Assembly (NCBI GenBank): GCA_902803185.1
Contig: CADCOV010000073.1
Location: forward strand, 1-13,262
From: an uncultured Eubacteriales bacterium
GTDB taxonomy: Bacteria > Bacillota > Clostridia > Peptostreptococcales > Anaerovoracaceae
DNA: 13,262 nucleotides
Reading direction: 5' to 3'
Position 1 is the stretch's first letter; every line of letters begins with the position of its first letter. The position numbers and the translations under genes were made by a program. Shown here piece after piece: positions 5,806 through 13,262 of this stretch. The notes below the pieces were generated by a model. That model was not told the DNA's origin. It saw only the letters and a list, made by a program, of their open reading frames with translations, and made no database searches.

Positions 5806-8186
5806 GCTCTGTCCAACGCCTCGTCCAAGGCTTCCTTCGCGTACTCCAGCGGTACGAAGGTCAGCTGCTTCCTGACCACCGCCGGGATCTCCTGGGTGTC
5901 GATGAGGTTCTCCTTCGGCAGCAGGATCTTGCGGATGCCCGCCCTGTGGGCCGCCAGCACCTTTTCTTTGATGCCGCCCACCGGCAGGATCCGGCCACGC
6001 AGGGTGATCTCGCCGGTCATGGCCACGTCCCGGCGCACCGGGATGCCGGTCAGGGCGGAGACCACGCAGGTGAACATCGTGACGCCCGCGGACGGGCCGT
6101 CCTTCGGAACGGCGCCCTCCGGCACGTGGATGTGCAGGTCCTTCTCCTTGTAGAAGTTCTCGTCGATGCCGAGCTCCGCCGCAATGGAGCGGATGTAGCT
6201 GATGCCGGTGCGGGCGGATTCCTGCATCACGTCACCCAGCTGGCCGGTCAGGGAGATCTTCCCGCTGCCCGGCAGGATCGCCGCTTCCACCTGCAGGGTA
6301 TCGCCGCCGACGGCGGTCCAGGCCATGCCCGTGACCTCCCCCACCAGGCTCTGTCCCTCGATGGTATCGTAGTGGAACTTCTTCTTGCCCAGGTATTTCT
6401 CCAGGTTCCGCGGGGAGACGGAATAGCTCTTCCGCCCCGTCGTCACGGTCTGCATGGCCACCTTGCGGCAGATGGTGCCGATGGTGCGCTCCAGGTTGCG
6501 GACGCCGGATTCCCTGGTGTAGTAGTTGATCATATCGCGGATCGCCGCCTCGCTGAACTTGACGTTCTCCTTCTTCAGGCCGTTCTCGGCGGTCTGCTTC
6601 GGCACCAGGTAGCGGCGGGCGATCTCCACCTTGTCCTCTTCGGTGTAGCCGCTGACCTCGATGACCTCCATCCTGTCCAGCAGCGGGCGCGGGATGGTGT
6701 CCAGGGAGTTCGCGGTAGTGATGAAGAAGACCTTGGAGAGGTCGAACGGGATCTCCAGGAAGTGGTCGGTGAAGTTTTTGTTCTGCTCCGGATCCAGGAC
6801 CTCCAGCAGTGCTGAGGACGGGTCGCCCTTGTAGTCAGCACCGACCTTGTCGATCTCGTCGAAGAGGAACACCGGGTTGTTGGTGCCCGCCTCGGAGATG
6901 GCGGTGATGATCCGTCCCGGGATCGCGCCGATGTAGGTCCTGCGGTGGCCGCGGATCTCCGCCTCGTCCCGGACGCCGCCCAGGGACATGCGGATGAACT
7001 TGCGCCCCGTGGCGTTGGCGATGGACCGGGCGATGGAGGTCTTGCCGGTTCCCGGAGGGCCCACCAGGCAGAGGATCGGGCCCTTGATGGCCTTGGACAG
7101 GTGCATCACAGCCAGGTACTCCAGGATGCGGTCCTTGACCTTCTCCAGGCCGTAGTGCTCCTTCTCCAGGACCTTGCCGGCCTTGGTCAGGTCCGCGTTC
7201 ACCCGGGAGCTCTTCTTCCACGGGAGGCCCAGGATCGTCTCCACGTAGTTGCGGATGACGGCGCTCTCCGCGGAGGACGGCGCCATCCTGGTGAAGCGGC
7301 GGATCTCCTTGCGGACCTTCTCGTCGATGGACTTGTCCAACTTCAGCTGATCCAGCTTGTTCAGCCACTCGTCCGCCTCGTCCTGGGCGTTCTCGTCCTC
7401 GCCCAGCTCCTCCTGGATGACCTTCATCCGCTCCTTGAGGAAATACTCTCTCTGGTTGTTATCGACGTTCTCCTTGACTTTCTGGGCCAGCTGTTTCTCC
7501 ACCTCGGCGATCTCGTTTTCCTCGCTCACAAGGCTGATCAGGCGCTCCAGACGGGTACCGAAGGTCTCCCCCTCCAGGACCCGCTGCTTGCGGTCGGTGC
7601 TGACCTCCAGCTCGGAGGCGATGAGGTCCACCAGGACCCCCGGATCCTCCTCCGCCAGAGTCTTGTCAAGCGTGTCGTCGGAGATGTGGCTGGTCAGAGC
7701 TGCGTACTTCACAAAGGCGTCCTGCAGGATCCTGAGCTCCGCCTTCTCCTCGATGGTGAGGCCGATCTCGCTGATCTCGTCCGGGATGATCTCCACGCTG
7801 CAGGCCAGGTAGCCCTCCTCCTTGCGGATGCTGCCCACCTTCGCCCGCGCGATGCCGTTCACCAGCACGCGGACCGCGTCGCCGTTGATCTTCAGCATCT
7901 GCTTGACCTTGACGAGGGTGCCGGTCTCATAGATGTCGTCGAACTTCGGCAGCAGGACGTTCTCGTCCATCTGGGTGGACACGAACAGCGTCCGGTCCGA
8001 AGCCATCGCCGCCTCCAGGGCGCGGATGGACTTGTCCCTGCCGATATCGAAGTGCACGATGGTGTGCGGGAATATGGATACGCCCCTGAGCGGTACGCAC
8101 GGGTACACGCGCGGAGCGGCGGTTTCTTCTTCAGGCGTGGAAGCGCTGGCCGCTGTTTCGTTCATGATCCTTTCGTCTTCAGCCAT
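5802..8186 (-). CDS. lon: ATP-dependent protease Lon
   Basis: This is a 794-residue bacterial (LonA) serine protease that unfolds and degrades damaged and regulatory proteins as a hexamer in the cytoplasm. Domains in order are an N-terminal LON substrate-binding domain (about 25-225, starting YPCVPLRGVSIFP), a helical linker, an AAA+ module with Walker A GPPGTGKT (376-383) and Walker B FLFDEIDK (440-447), and a C-terminal peptidase domain. The catalytic dyad is Ser699 (PKDGPSAG) and Lys742 (GGIKEKVLAAHRAG). No membrane segment is present, so this is not LonB. The length is typical. The ATG at 8186 has AAAGGAGG nine bases upstream. It follows clpX after a hairpin and overlaps engB. All key residues are intact. 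Confidence 0.98.
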   Translation of the reverse strand: MAEDERIMNETAASASTPEEETAAPRVYPCVPLRGVSIFPHTIVHFDIGRDKSIRALEAAMASDRTLFVSTQMDENVLLPKFDDIYETGTLVKVKQMLKINGDAVRVLVNGIARAKVGSIRKEEGYLACSVEIIPDEISEIGLTIEEKAELRILQDAFVKYAALTSHISDDTLDKTLAEEDPGVLVDLIASELEVSTDRKQRVLEGETFGTRLERLISLVSEENEIAEVEKQLAQKVKENVDNNQREYFLKERMKVIQEELGEDENAQDEADEWLNKLDQLKLDKSIDEKVRKEIRRFTRMAPSSAESAVIRNYVETILGLPWKKSSRVNADLTKAGKVLEKEHYGLEKVKDRILEYLAVMHLSKAIKGPILCLVGPPGTGKTSIARSIANATGRKFIRMSLGGVRDEAEIRGHRRTYIGAIPGRIITAISEAGTNNPVFLFDEIDKVGADYKGDPSSALLEVLDPEQNKNFTDHFLEIPFDLSKVFFITTANSLDTIPRPLLDRMEVIEVSGYTEEDKVEIARRYLVPKQTAENGLKKENVKFSEAAIRDMINYYTRESGVRNLERTIGTICRKVAMQTVTTGRKSYSVSPRNLEKYLGKKKFHYDTIEGQSLVGEVTGMAWTAVGGDTLQVEAAILPGSGKISLTGQLGDVMQESARTGISYIRSIAAELGIDENFYKEKDLHIHVPEGAVPKDGPSAGVTMFTCVVSALTGIPVRRDVAMTGEITLRGRILPVGGIKEKVLAAHRAGIRKILLPKENLIDTQEIPAVVRKQLTFVPLEYAKEALDEALDRA

Positions 8187-8203
8187 TGTTTCTGTCCTCC
8201 TTT

Positions 8204-8235
8204 GTTAAAATCAGGCGACTCGCGCCGCCTGATTT
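8204..8235 (-). terminator. Hairpin between clpX and lon (weak terminator or RNA stability element)
   Basis: On the minus strand a perfect 10-bp stem AAATCAGGCG / CGCCTGATTT (arms 8226-8235 and 8208-8217) with an 8-base loop is followed by TTAACAAA, so the U-run is short. It lies seven bases after the clpX stop and just before the lon ribosome binding site. It probably lowers readthrough or protects the clpX 3' end, giving different expression of lon compared with tig-clpPX. Only one short gap separates the genes, and no clear lon promoter is seen in it. Confidence 0.55.
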
Positions 8236-8242
8236 CCGGTCT

Positions 8243-9562
8243 TTATGATGCTTTGTCCGCTTCCGGGGCGTCCTGCTCCGCCGGTTCAGGCAAATCTTCT
8301 TTCTTTTCGTCTTCGGTGACGAGCTGCGGCTCTACGCCGTTCTCCACCGTGTCCGCCGTGACGATGCACTCGACGATGTCCTCCCGGGACGGGATCTCGA
8401 ACATGATGTCGTTCATCGTCTTCTCAAAGATGCTCCTCAGGCCTCTCGCACCGGTCTTGCGCTGGATCGCCTGCTCCGCGATGGAAGCGATGGCGTCCTC
8501 GGTGATCGTGAGCTCCACCCCGTCGTACTCGAAGAGCTTCTTGTACTGTTTGACCAGGGCGTTGCGCGGCTCCGTCATGATGCGCTTGAGGGACTCCACG
8601 TCCAGCTCGTCCAGGGTGACGATCACCGGCAGTCTGCCGATGAATTCCGGGATCAGGCCGAACTTCAGGAGATCCTGCGGCTCCAGGTGGGTGAGCGGCT
8701 TGCTGCCGTCCTCGTCCACCACGTCGTTGTCGGAGTTGAAGCCGATGACCCTCTCGCCCATCCTGCGCTGGATGATGCCCTCGAGGCCGTCAAAGGCGCC
8801 GCCGCAGATGAACAGCACGTTCGTCGTATCGAACTGGATGAACTCCTGATGCGGGTGCTTGCGGCCGCCCTGCGGCGGCACGTTGGCCACGGTGCCCTCG
8901 AGGATCTTCAGCAGCGCCTGCTGGACGCCCTCGCCGCTGACATCCCGGGTGATGGACGGATTCTCGCTCTTGCGGGCGATCTTATCGATCTCATCCACGT
9001 AGATGATGCCTCTCTGGGCCTTCTCCAGATCCCAGTCCGCCGCCTGGAGCAGGCGGAGCAGGATGTTCTCCACATCCTCGCCTACGTAGCCGGCCTCCGT
9101 CAGCGCGGTGGCGTCGGCGATGGCGAACGGGACGTCCAGGATCTTGGCCATGGACTGGGCGATCAAAGTCTTGCCGCAGCCCGTAGGGCCGATCATCACG
9201 ATATTGCTCTTCTGGAGCTCCACCTCATCGTCCTGGAAGACGGAATCGAGCCCCGAGATCCTCTTATAGTGGTTGTAGACCGCCACGGACAGGGCCTTCT
9301 TGGCCCGCTCCTGGCCGATGACGTACTCCGACAGAAAATCGAAGATCTCCTGCGGTTTCGGCAGTTCCATCGCGCCGGTCACGTCTGGTTCTTTCTGATC
9401 GAAGAACGGATCCATCGGGTCCTTGAGGAGATCGCTGCACATGCCGACGCACTCGTCGCAGATGTACACGCCCGGGCCCGCGATCAGACGCCTGACGGCG
9501 CTTTGCGGCTTGCCGCAGAACGAACAGTGAAGCTGCTTATCGTCATTTTTGCTGCCTGCCAT
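8243..9562 (-). CDS. clpX: ATP-dependent Clp protease ATP-binding subunit ClpX
   Basis: This is a 439-residue AAA+ unfoldase that feeds proteins into ClpP. The N-terminal zinc-binding domain has CSFC (C13, C16) and CDEC (C35, C38). The AAA+ core has Walker A GPTGCGKT (125-132), Walker [10 protein letters not shown] (187-194) and sensor regions. The ClpP-docking IGF loop is present as RVIGFN (residues 271-276), so it should pair with the ClpP encoded just upstream. The last 25 residues are an acidic Glu/Asp/Ala tail ([16 protein letters not shown]), longer than in Bacillus. The ATG at 9562 has AAAGGGGG upstream. It starts 21 bases after the clpP stop, which is typical of a co-transcribed clpP-clpX pair. 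Confidence 0.98.
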   Translation of the reverse strand: MAGSKNDDKQLHCSFCGKPQSAVRRLIAGPGVYICDECVGMCSDLLKDPMDPFFDQKEPDVTGAMELPKPQEIFDFLSEYVIGQERAKKALSVAVYNHYKRISGLDSVFQDDEVELQKSNIVMIGPTGCGKTLIAQSMAKILDVPFAIADATALTEAGYVGEDVENILLRLLQAADWDLEKAQRGIIYVDEIDKIARKSENPSITRDVSGEGVQQALLKILEGTVANVPPQGGRKHPHQEFIQFDTTNVLFICGGAFDGLEGIIQRRMGERVIGFNSDNDVVDEDGSKPLTHLEPQDLLKFGLIPEFIGRLPVIVTLDELDVESLKRIMTEPRNALVKQYKKLFEYDGVELTITEDAIASIAEQAIQRKTGARGLRSIFEKTMNDIMFEIPSREDIVECIVTADTVENGVEPQLVTEDEKKEDLPEPAEQDAPEADKAS

Positions 9563-9583
9563 TCGGTACCCCCTTTCCTCTCG

Positions 9584-10162
9584 TTATCTTCTGATCACTT
9601 CGTCGATCAGGCCGTACTCCCTGGCCTGGTCTGCAGTCATGAAATTATCTCTGTCGGTATCCCGTTCGATGACATCCAAAGGCTGGCCGGTGTTCTCGCT
9701 GAGGATCCGGTTCAGGTTCTCCTTGGTCCTCATGATCAGTTCGGCCTGGATCTTGATGTCGCTGGCCTGCCCGGAGGCGCCGCCCAGCGGCTGGTGGATC
9801 ATGATCTCCGCGTTCGGCAGCGCATAGCGCTTGCCCTTCGCGCCGGCGGAGAGCAGGAGCGCGCCCATGCTGGCCGCCATGCCGATGCAGATCGTGGAGA
9901 CGTCCGCCTTGATGTAGTTCATCGTATCGAGGATCGCCATGCCTGCGGTCACGGAGCCGCCAGGGCTCTGGATGTACAGGTTGATGTCCTTCTCGCTGTC
10001 TTCCGCGTCCAGGAACAGGAGCTGCGCGACGACGACGCTGGAGAGCGCGTCGGTGATCTCATCATCGATGAAGATGATGCGGTCCTTCAGCAGCCGGGAG
10101 TAGATGTCATAACTTCTCTCCCCCGCGCGGGTCTGTTCGATGACATAAGGGATCAGTGCCAT
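9584..10162 (-). CDS. clpP: ATP-dependent Clp protease proteolytic subunit ClpP
   Basis: This is a 192-residue serine peptidase that forms the double-heptamer chamber of the ClpXP protease. The catalytic triad is visible: Ser98 (GMAASMGA), His123 (MIHQPLGG) and Asp172 (ERDTDRDN). The N-terminus [20 protein letters not shown] is the usual ClpP start and carries no long propeptide. The ATG at 10162 begins two bases after the tig stop. Its GAAGGAGA ribosome binding site lies inside the last codons of tig, so expression is likely tied to tig. A minor difference is FIDDEI where many ClpPs have FLGxxI; the active-site residues are unchanged. Confidence 0.98.
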   Translation of the reverse strand: MALIPYVIEQTRAGERSYDIYSRLLKDRIIFIDDEITDALSSVVVAQLLFLDAEDSEKDINLYIQSPGGSVTAGMAILDTMNYIKADVSTICIGMAASMGALLLSAGAKGKRYALPNAEIMIHQPLGGASGQASDIKIQAELIMRTKENLNRILSENTGQPLDVIERDTDRDNFMTADQAREYGLIDEVIRR

Positions 10163-10164
10163 GC

Positions 10165-11544
10165 TTACTTGTCTTCTCCTTCTTCAGCCTTCTCTTCCCC
10201 GGCCTCCGCCTGCTTCTTGACTTCCTCAGCCATTCTGGCGGCGGCTTCCTCCTCGGAGATCAGGTTGATCTTCGCGTTGTTGTAGATGAGGTCCATGACC
10301 TTGGTCAGGGCGATGTCCTTGCGGAAGTAGCCGATGTTGTCCTCGCCGATCATCTTGCGGACGTTCTCCACATCCATCTTGTAGACCTCGGCCATTCTCT
10401 CCAGCTCCTTGACGAGATCCTCGTCGGAAACCTCGACGTTCTCCTGGGCGCCGATGGATCTCAGGACGATGCGGGTCGCCACTCTCTTGGCGGCATCCTC
10501 TCTCACCTGGTCACGGAAGGCAGCCATATCCTGCTGCATGAAGCCCAGGTACTGGTCGATGGACAGGCCCTGGTATCTCATCTGCTGATCCAGCTCACGG
10601 ATCATGTTGTCGATCTCGTCCTCGACCATGGTCGCCGGCGCTTCGATCTTATTGTTCTGGTAGACCTGGTCGATGACCTTGTCCTTGGCGTCGTTCTCGG
10701 CTCTGACCTCGGCAGCCTCCTTGAGACGGTCGTAGGTGGACTTCTTCAGCTCCTCGAGGGTGTCGAACTCGCTGACGTCCTTGGCGAACTCATCGTCCAG
10801 CTCCGGCAGCTCCTCGAACTTGACCTCGTGGATCTCGCAGTGGAAGACCGCTTCCTTGCCCGCCAGATCCTCGGCGTGATACTCCTCCGGGAAGGTGACC
10901 TTGACGTCGACCTTGTCGCCGGCGGAGGCGCCGACCAACTGCTCCTCGAAGCCCGGGATGAAGGAACCGGAACCCAGCTTCAGTTCCTGGTTCTCCGCGG
11001 TGCCGCCCTCGAACTGGTCTTCGCCGACAAAGCCCGCATAGTCCAGGATGACGGTGTCGCCGTTCTCAGCCGGTCTGTCCGCGACGACCATGCGGCCGTT
11101 TCTCTGCTGCATCATGCTGAGCTCTCTGTCCACGTCCTCGTCCTTGATGACGGCGTCGACCTTGTCGACCTCGATGCCCATGTAATCCTTTACCTCGACG
11201 ACCGGATAGACCGGGACCTCGATGGTGACGGTCAGCGGCTTGCCCTTGCCGATCTCGCTGAATTCCGCCTTAGGGGAATCGATGACCTCCAGGTCCAGCT
11301 CGTTCAGGGCGTCCGGATAACCGACTCTCAGCAGTTCGTCGATGGCGTCTTCAAAGAAGATCCCCTCACCGTAGTGTCTTTCGATGATGCTGCGCGGCGC
11401 CTTGCCCTTGCGGAAGCCGTCGATCTGGAACTGGCCCTTGCTCTGCTGGTAGGCCTTGATCTGCGCCTGCTCGAACTCCTCAGCGGTGAAGTCCATGGTG
11501 AACTTGACGGTATTGTCTTCTCTCGAGATAAAAGTGCTTTTCAT
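10165..11544 (-). CDS. tig: Trigger factor (ribosome-associated chaperone / peptidyl-prolyl isomerase)
   Basis: This is a 459-residue chaperone that binds the ribosome exit tunnel and assists folding of new proteins. The N-terminal ribosome-binding domain carries the signature GFRKGKAPR (43-51). A FKBP-type PPIase domain follows (about 155-245, [15 protein letters not shown] to [10 protein letters not shown]). The helical C-terminal substrate-binding domain runs to the end. The last 25 residues are rich in Glu, Ala and Lys. The ATG at 11544 is chosen because GAAGGAG lies nine bases upstream and [19 protein letters not shown] matches the family start. An upstream TTG at 11604 would add 20 unsupported residues. 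It heads the tig-clpP-clpX-lon-engB cluster and has its own candidate promoter. Confidence 0.97.
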   Translation of the reverse strand: MKSTFISREDNTVKFTMDFTAEEFEQAQIKAYQQSKGQFQIDGFRKGKAPRSIIERHYGEGIFFEDAIDELLRVGYPDALNELDLEVIDSPKAEFSEIGKGKPLTVTIEVPVYPVVEVKDYMGIEVDKVDAVIKDEDVDRELSMMQQRNGRMVVADRPAENGDTVILDYAGFVGEDQFEGGTAENQELKLGSGSFIPGFEEQLVGASAGDKVDVKVTFPEEYHAEDLAGKEAVFHCEIHEVKFEELPELDDEFAKDVSEFDTLEELKKSTYDRLKEAAEVRAENDAKDKVIDQVYQNNKIEAPATMVEDEIDNMIRELDQQMRYQGLSIDQYLGFMQQDMAAFRDQVREDAAKRVATRIVLRSIGAQENVEVSDEDLVKELERMAEVYKMDVENVRKMIGEDNIGYFRKDIALTKVMDLIYNNAKINLISEEEAAARMAEEVKKQAEAGEEKAEEGEDK

Positions 11545-11620
11545 GTTGTGATGCTCCTTCAAATTTATTAACGTTAGTTTGATACCCCATTGATGGCTTT
11601 TCAATACACTATGGCTTGTA

Positions 11621-11649
11621 ATTTTAGCATTTTTGACGGAAAAAGTAAA
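11621..11649 (-). promoter_or_regulatory. Candidate promoter for the tig-clpPX-lon cluster
   Basis: An extended -10, TGCTAAAAT (TAAAAT at 11621-11626), has a partial -35 TTTACT (11644-11649) at a 17-base spacing. It lies between the upstream terminator and tig and predicts a leader of roughly 70 bases. I see no complete CtsR direct repeat or CIRCE element next to it. Confidence 0.5.
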
Positions 11650-11668
11650 GTTACATCCGCAATTCGCG

Positions 11669-11696
11669 AAAAAAAAGACCGCTGTGCGCGGCCTTT
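11669..11696 (-). terminator. Rho-independent terminator of the CYTH gene
   Basis: On the minus strand a 9-bp stem AAAGGCCGC / GCGGTCTTT (one G-T pair, 5-base loop) runs into eight consecutive T residues (11669-11676). It begins ten bases after the CYTH gene stop and separates that gene from tig. It is the strongest terminator in the window. Confidence 0.9.
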
Positions 11697-11705
11697 GTAT
11701 GCTAA

Positions 11706-12326
11706 TTAGTGCAACAACTCCAGTCCCTGGCGGAATTTCGAGCGATTTTCCGGCTCAAGACCGAATTTTTCGGCCAATTCCGCGCCAAAGGACTCCATTT
11801 CCTGGCGGCTTCCGGAGTACAGCTCCACCTCCAGCTCGGAGATCGGGCCGGACTTGCCGCCGCAGAACACCTTGCCGGTATCGGCGGACAGTTCGCAGAT
11901 CGCCTTGCCGGTGTCGATGCGGATCTGGCGGCGGAGGAAGCGGATCTCCATGACCCGGATCAGCCTGCGTTCGCCGATCAGCTCCTTCAGCCGGCTGCAC
12001 ATCCCGCTCTGCCGGAAGATGTCCACATCCGGCTCCGTCAGCTTGCTCTCGTCCAACACAGGGACGTTGATCTCCTCCCGCTCGTGCATGCCGTCCTCGC
12101 TGTGGCCGTTCCACTTGAGGGTGCCGATGATGCGGCTCCCCTCCCGGCGCACGCGGAAGGCGACGCCCTCCCGGCTGAGCCGGCGGTCCTCCGTATCAAA
12201 ATAGGCAGCCTGCATCTCGATGGTCTCCTCCGAGTTGCGGTCGGTGATCGCCACGATCTTCTCATCGCTGAAGATGCGGTCGATCACATCGCTGTCCCCG
12301 ATGTGATATTTCAGTTCGATTTCCAT
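11706..12326 (-). CDS. CYTH domain protein (triphosphate tunnel metalloenzyme family)
   Basis: This is a 206-residue single-domain protein. It starts with the ExExK signature MEIELKY (E2, E4, K6), which defines CYTH proteins. Further tunnel residues are visible: YFDTEDRRL, FRVRREG (R58, R60), TLKW (K71), EREEINV (E83, E85), SELEVELY (E164, E166, E168) and a late NRSKFRQG (K197). Family members include inorganic triphosphatases, thiamine triphosphatases and CyaB-type adenylate cyclases, so the substrate (PPPi, ThTP or similar) is unknown. The ATG at 12326 has CAGGAG upstream and matches the signature. An upstream start would add 14 hydrophobic residues lacking family support. It is a monocistronic unit with its own promoter and terminator, divergent from deoC. 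Confidence 0.9.
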   Translation of the reverse strand: MEIELKYHIGDSDVIDRIFSDEKIVAITDRNSEETIEMQAAYFDTEDRRLSREGVAFRVRREGSRIIGTLKWNGHSEDGMHEREEINVPVLDESKLTEPDVDIFRQSGMCSRLKELIGERRLIRVMEIRFLRRQIRIDTGKAICELSADTGKVFCGGKSGPISELEVELYSGSRQEMESFGAELAEKFGLEPENRSKFRQGLELLH

Positions 12327-12358
12327 AACATTCTCCTGAACAATAAATACGCAAGATA

Positions 12359-12387
12359 TTACTATCACAAAATATTGAGGCTGTCAA
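12359..12387 (-). promoter_or_regulatory. Probable promoter of the CYTH gene
   Basis: A perfect TTGACA (-35, 12382-12387) and TAGTAA (-10, 12359-12364) are separated by 17 bases, with TG one base before the -10 (extended -10). It predicts a leader of about 25-30 bases. The -10 itself is imperfect. Confidence 0.6.
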
Positions 12388-12390
12388 TAG

Positions 12391-12420
12391 CTGAACCTCC
12401 GCCCGGTTTTGTGATATACT
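12391..12420 (+). promoter_or_regulatory. Candidate deoC promoter, divergent from the CYTH promoter
   Basis: TGATATACT gives an extended -10 (TATACT at 12415-12420). The -35 region CTGAAC (12391-12396) is weak. The start of transcription would lie near 12427, shortly before the ribosome binding site. Its -35 lies only three bases from the -35 of the CYTH promoter on the other strand. Confidence 0.55.
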
Positions 12421-12453
12421 ATTCTCAAATATCAAAGACAGGAGGCAGTGATC

Positions 12454-13134
12454 ATGCTGCTGAAGAAACCGCTGAACGAATACATCGACCATACCCTCCT
12501 CCGGGCCGACGCAACGCCGGAGGAGATCCTGAAGCTCTGCCGGGAAGCCGCCGCCTATCGGTTCAAGGCTGTCTGCGTGAACGCGTCCTACGCCGCCCTG
12601 GCGTCGGAGGCCCTCGAAGGGACCGGCGTCCTCACCGCCTGCGTGGTGGGCTTCCCTCTGGGCGCCGCGCCGACCGCCGCCAAGGTGGCGGAGACCGCCT
12701 GTGCCTGCCGGGACGGCGCGAAAGAGATCGACATGGTGATCCATCTGGGGATGCTGAAGAGCGGCGACCTCGCCTGCTGCACGGAGGACATCCGGGCCGT
12801 CCGGGAGGAGGCCGACAAATACGGCGCAGCCCTCAAGGTCATCATCGAGACCTGCCTCCTCACGGAGGAGCAAAAGGTCCTGGCCTGCAGAGCCGCCGCC
12901 GAGGCCGGCGCTGCCTTCGTCAAGACCTCCACCGGCTTCAGCACCGGGGGTGCCACTCCGGAGGACGTGGCGCTGATGCGCAGCGTCGTGGGAGACGCCC
13001 TCTCCGTCAAGGCCTCCGGCGGGATCCGCACCTTGGACGCCGCGATGAAGATGATCGAGGCCGGTGCGGACCGGCTGGGCGTCAGCGCGGGCGTGGCCAT
13101 CATGAAGGAATACCTCGCCGGCCAAAGGGCCTGA
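12454..13134 (+). CDS. deoC: Deoxyribose-phosphate aldolase
   Basis: This is a 226-residue class I aldolase that splits 2-deoxyribose-5-phosphate into glyceraldehyde-3-phosphate and acetaldehyde in deoxynucleoside breakdown. The N-terminus has the IDHTLLRADAT motif. Asp93 lies in EIDMVIHLG, the Schiff-base lysine is Lys157 in FVKTSTGFSTGGAT, and the second active-site lysine is Lys186 in SVKASGGIRT. The length is usual for the family. The ATG at 12454 is preferred because AGGAGG lies eight bases upstream. A GTG at 12448 would sit too close to that site. It is the only complete plus-strand gene and is not next to other deo genes (deoB, pdp, cdd). No terminator is seen before the IS-like sequence that follows. 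Confidence 0.96.
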   Translation: MLLKKPLNEYIDHTLLRADATPEEILKLCREAAAYRFKAVCVNASYAALASEALEGTGVLTACVVGFPLGAAPTAAKVAETACACRDGAKEIDMVIHLGMLKSGDLACCTEDIRAVREEADKYGAALKVIIETCLLTEEQKVLACRAAAEAGAAFVKTSTGFSTGGATPEDVALMRSVVGDALSVKASGGIRTLDAAMKMIEAGADRLGVSAGVAIMKEYLAGQRA

Positions 13135-13183
13135 GCAGCCGCACCACACCCTTAAGACACGAAAGAGCCCCTGCATTGATATG

Positions 13184-13236
13184 CTCCCTTTATGAGAGAC
13201 AGTGAAAAAGACAATCACTGTTGATCATGAAGGGAG
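13184..13236 (+). promoter_or_regulatory. Stem-loop hiding the ribosome binding site of the edge gene
   Basis: A 12-bp outer stem (CTCCCTTTATGA with TCATGAAGGGAG, one T-G pair), a 3x3 internal loop and a perfect 7-bp inner stem (ACAGTGA / TCACTGT) enclose a 9-base loop. The 3' arm contains the GAAGGGAG ribosome binding site (13229-13236) of the gene starting at 13244. TTTT follows the stem, so it might also act as a weak terminator for deoC transcripts. Confidence 0.65.
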
Positions 13237-13243
13237 TTTTCAT

Positions 13244-13262
13244 ATGGGGAGAAGAGGAGTAA
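13244..13262 (+). CDS. Start of a plus-strand gene, possibly a transposase (only six codons)
   Basis: ATG at 13244 lies seven bases after GAAGGGAG and reads MGRRGV before the window ends. A basic N-terminus and the IS-like end upstream suggest transposase OrfA, but six codons cannot prove it. Confidence 0.45.

Larger units (their letters stand above)
13177..13262 (+). mobile_element. Likely left end of an insertion sequence (IS3-like), cut by window edge
   Basis: The sequence TGATATGCTCCC at 13177 has the TG...CCC form of many IS3-family terminal repeats. A strong hairpin follows and then a well-placed gene start at 13244. The base composition changes from the GC-rich deoC to a more AT-rich stretch. 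The other end, the target duplication and the transposase body lie outside the window, so the family is an inference. Confidence 0.45.

Noticed and set aside
6945..8849. Long plus-strand open frame opposite lon and clpX
   Set aside because: It crosses the boundary of two certain minus-strand genes and shows only Asp/Leu/Val/Arg-rich antisense-like sequence, with no family features.
11545..11705. CtsR or CIRCE heat-shock operator before tig
   Set aside because: Only a lone GTCAAAA half-site is present. Neither the CtsR tandem heptads nor the TTAGCACTC inverted repeat is found.
11709..13205. 498-codon plus-strand frame over the CYTH gene and deoC
   Set aside because: It is antisense to the CYTH gene and out of frame with deoC, and it crosses the divergent promoter region. 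Arg/Gly/Pro-rich composition marks it as a shadow.
12262..13218. Minus-strand frame opposite deoC
   Set aside because: deoC has its full active-site set and a good ribosome binding site. The opposite frame has no recognisable domain.
1..13262. CRISPR arrays, tRNA or rRNA genes, defence or toxin-antitoxin systems
   Set aside because: No spaced direct repeats, no cloverleaf-like sequence and no defence-type domains were seen. The gaps between genes are all short and accounted for.

Overview
The window is a compact, GC-rich bacterial chromosome segment with a Firmicutes (Clostridia-like) character. The evidence is the gene order tig-clpP-clpX-lon-engB, a GlpP-type antiterminator, strong AGGAGG-like ribosome binding sites, and codons ending mostly in G or C. 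That codon bias produces many long spurious open frames on the opposite strand. I cannot name the genus. Every gene runs on the minus strand except deoC and a partial gene at the right edge, so the minus-strand genes are best read from right to left.

Right part (13262 down to about 11550): the right edge holds the start of a plus-strand gene behind a strong hairpin that hides its ribosome binding site. It looks like the left end of an insertion sequence, most likely IS3-type. Left of it is deoC (plus strand), divergent from a CYTH/triphosphate-tunnel protein. The promoters of these two genes lie back to back in a 127-bp gap. The CYTH gene ends in a strong terminator.

Centre (11544 down to about 4620): a protein quality-control cluster of trigger factor, ClpP, ClpX and Lon, followed by the ribosome-assembly GTPase EngB, which overlaps lon by ATGA. 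A candidate extended -10 promoter precedes tig. A hairpin lies between clpX and lon. hpt (hypoxanthine phosphoribosyltransferase) follows with its own likely promoter, which overlaps the engB stop codon, and a terminator.

Left part (4569 down to 697): a tightly packed set of four genes. They are a DUF1461-type membrane protein interrupted by an in-frame TAG, a PHP-domain phosphoesterase, a GlpP-like antiterminator, and a metallo-beta-lactamase/beta-CASP RNase-like protein. A clear terminator closes the set. Beyond it a candidate promoter with overlapping inverted repeats precedes a 132-residue protein of unknown function and the N-terminus of a PucR-type regulator cut by the left edge.

Most of the window is conserved housekeeping DNA. 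I found no convincing new multi-gene system. The points most worth a second look are the in-frame amber codon in the membrane protein gene, the hairpin-guarded IS-like end, and the grouping of GlpP with two RNA/nucleotide-phosphoesterase genes.
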